From Synechococcales cyanobacterium 340R_concoct_173_sub (GTDB lineage Bacteria > Cyanobacteriota > Cyanobacteriia > Leptolyngbyales > Leptolyngbyaceae), in assembly GCA_025354065.1 (NCBI GenBank), contig JANXNM010000207.1, positions 1-6,962 on the forward strand: a DNA stretch of 6,962 bases, in the 5' to 3' direction. The translations under genes and the position numbers were made by a program. The notes under the pieces were generated by a model, which searched no databases, was not told where the DNA came from, and saw only the letters and a program-made list of their open reading frames with translations. The number at the start of each line of letters is the position of its first letter. Position 1 is the first letter of the stretch. Below, in pieces: positions 5,808 to 6,962 of this stretch.

Positions 5808-6467
5808 TTAACGATTCAGCGCACTCATACTTTGGGCGGGATAGCGATCGCCTGCGGCAATACCTTGGGGAGCGACAGCATTAATACGACTCAAATCTTC
5901 GGCAGTTAGAGTCACATTAGTTGCGCCAACATTCTCTTCGAGATAGCTGCGGCGTTTGGTTCCAGGAATTGGCACGATATAGTCACCTTGAGCTAGCAAC
6001 CATGCGAGAGCGAGTTGTCCGGTAGTAACGCCTTTTTCAGCCGCGATCGCTTTTACTCCGACCGTCTCTTCAATCGGCACGGTCAAATCAACGCGATGTT
6101 GATAATAGAGGTCGATCACATCTACCCCTAGGCGTTGTAAAGATGCATCACAAGCCTGTTGCACGTATTCAGGTTTACCGCTAATCCCTAACCAATCCCC
6201 ATCCGCAGTGTGAACGTTGGCGAATTTTGTGGCAAGGATGACACGATCGAGGCGGTCTTTGATTGCTCTGCCAACTAGTTTTTCGTTAGTGAACGGACCA
6301 TACATATCGGCGGTATCGAGGAAGTTCACACCGAGGTCTAGGGCATGATGAATCATAGCGATCGCTTCGTCGTCGTTGCTATTGCCATAGAACTCAGACA
6401 TTCCCATACAACCCAGTCCTAGTTCAGATACTTCTAGTCCTTGATTACCTAGCTTTCTTGTTTTCAT
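5808..6467 (-). CDS. Aldo/keto reductase with a large in-frame internal deletion
   Basis: This encodes a 219-residue protein; relatives of this subfamily have about 325-330. The N-terminal half is typical: [20 protein letters not shown], then 'FLDTADMYG' (49-57), 'VILATKF' (76-82) and '[12 protein letters not shown]' (116-127). The catalytic tetrad is therefore present as Asp51, Tyr56, Lys81 and His124. At residues 131-138 'PIEETVGV' runs directly into '[20 protein letters not shown]', which normally lies about 110 residues further on. The missing part would carry the middle-to-late barrel strands and much of the cofactor pocket. The NADPH-site segment '[15 protein letters not shown]' (167-181) and the usual tail 'AAGDRYP' remain. 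The frame is preserved without stops, so a product could be made, but a complete (alpha/beta)8 barrel is not possible and activity is doubtful. ATG 6467 fits the family and has AGGA (6476-6479) 8 bases upstream; an in-frame GTG at 6494 is less likely. Confidence 0.88.
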   Translation of the reverse strand: MKTRKLGNQGLEVSELGLGCMGMSEFYGNSNDDEAIAMIHHALDLGVNFLDTADMYGPFTNEKLVGRAIKDRLDRVILATKFANVHTADGDWLGISGKPEYVQQACDASLQRLGVDVIDLYYQHRVDLTVPIEETVGVKAIAAEKGVTTGQLALAWLLAQGDYIVPIPGTKRRSYLEENVGATNVTLTAEDLSRINAVAPQGIAAGDRYPAQSMSALNR

Positions 6468-6475
6468 GGGTAAAT

Positions 6476-6479
6476 TCCT
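6476..6479 (-). promoter_or_regulatory. Shine-Dalgarno of the aldo/keto reductase gene
   Basis: AGGA on the minus strand lies 8 bases before ATG 6467 and supports this start over the upstream in-frame GTG at 6494. Confidence 0.4.
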
Positions 6480-6517
6480 ATCTTGGAGGGTCACGATTCA
6501 ACTAGCTTAGCGTATGT

Positions 6518-6580
6518 CTTAGTAGGTTTTAGTAGTCCTAAGTAGGTAACAATGTGCTGTAGCAGTGAATAAAGTACCTA
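6518..6580. promoter_or_regulatory. Helically phased AGTAG repeats, candidate operator upstream of the reductase operon
   Basis: AGTAGG (6521), AGTAGT (6531) and AGTAGG (6541) recur at exactly 10-bp intervals, and a degenerate AGCAGT follows at 6561, two turns on. The block also has dyad symmetry: CTTAG (6518-6522) pairs with CTAAG (6538-6542), and TAGGTA (6543-6548) with TACCTA (6575-6580). It lies about 50-115 bases upstream of the aldo/keto reductase ATG, where an operator would be expected. One-turn direct repeats suit a regulator that binds cooperatively on one DNA face. The regulator is unknown, and no convincing -35/-10 pair was found. Confidence 0.4.
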
Positions 6581-6742
6581 ATTTTTCTAATGTAATTTTC
6601 TAACTTTTTACACAATGACAACGTTTTTCGCACTAGTCGAGAGATGATTTGGCATCAGGTTCAGTTCAATTGCTAAATATAACTACTTTTTCCACTCTAC
6701 CTAGCTCGCTTACTCATTGGTTTGACAGTTGTAGAAGCTGTT

Positions 6743-6919
6743 CTAACTAACTCCTAAATATTTGGCAAGACGATAGCCCATGATGATCCCAACAACCCCG
6801 AAGATCACGCTAAAAACGATCGAGATAAATGAAAATGAGCTACTACCCCAAAGGACTGGGATGTAACTACCTAGAGTCGATCCAAAGAATCCGCCAAGGC
6901 CGATAAGTAATTTTTCCAT
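6743..6919 (-). CDS. Small two-helix membrane protein of unknown function
   Basis: This encodes 58 residues from ATG 6919 to TAG 6743-6745, opening MEKLLIGLGGFFGSTLGSYI. Two hydrophobic segments are visible, about residues 3-24 and 29-48, both rich in glycine and small residues (GLGGFFGS, FGVVGIIMG) that could pack helix against helix. A short basic tail follows (YRLAKYLGVS). There is no lipobox or cleavable signal, so both helices probably stay in the membrane. The composition is clearly protein-like, and the arrangement recalls small conserved membrane proteins annotated as hypothetical in cyanobacteria; I cannot assign a function. No strong Shine-Dalgarno is seen, and the upstream region is cut off 43 bases before the start. 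It is separated from the downstream reductase operon by about 275 bases containing the AGTAG repeat block. Confidence 0.68.
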   Translation of the reverse strand: MEKLLIGLGGFFGSTLGSYIPVLWGSSSFSFISIVFSVIFGVVGIIMGYRLAKYLGVS

Positions 6920-6962
6920 GCAAAGTAGTGTAGAGTGCTTTGACTCAAGTGCCGAAAGTTTT

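Noticed and set aside
1..6962. CRISPR array, tRNA, rRNA or insertion sequence
   Set aside because: I saw no regularly spaced long repeats, no cloverleaf-like arms ending in a tRNA 3' pattern, no rRNA motifs and no transposase motifs on either strand.

Overview
The window looks like chromosomal DNA from a cyanobacterium. The CGATCG core is very frequent in genes and spacers. Five perfect copies of the octamer GCGATCGC (HIP1) are visible, at 414, 5257, 5844, 6043 and 6358. The protein families also fit: a cyanobacterial-type antitoxin ending in a WRTLR motif, and a PcrA-like helicase with a long, cyanobacterial-looking C-terminus. I cannot name a genus.

Layout. Positions 1-449 (+ strand) hold a RelE/ParE-type toxin-antitoxin pair; the antitoxin is cut by the window edge and overlaps its toxin by 8 bases. 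Positions 450-811 hold no gene but contain a long hairpin. Positions 812-1239 (- strand) hold a hicAB pair in which hicB is intact and hicA is interrupted by an in-frame amber codon. Positions 1454-3820 (- strand) encode a full-length UvrD/PcrA-type helicase of 788 residues. Positions 3821-4237 hold no convincing gene. Positions 4238-4879 (- strand) encode a small lipoprotein with a discoidin-like (F5/8 type C) carbohydrate-binding fold. Positions 5125-6467 (- strand) hold a probable two-gene redox operon: an aldo/keto reductase followed by a flavin reductase-like FMN protein. The aldo/keto reductase has lost about 110 residues from the middle of its barrel without a frameshift. Positions 6743-6919 (- strand) encode a 58-residue two-helix membrane protein.

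How it fits together. This is a mixed accessory and housekeeping segment, not one system. The helicase is a repair gene. The two toxin-antitoxin modules lie on opposite strands and converge on the hairpin-bearing spacer. The reductase operon is preceded by a set of AGTAG repeats spaced exactly 10 bp apart, which could be an operator.

The most notable signals are signs of gene decay that preserve part of the locus: a hicA amber mutation upstream of an intact hicB, and an in-frame internal deletion in the aldo/keto reductase. I found no CRISPR array, rRNA, tRNA, transposase or clearly new multi-gene system.
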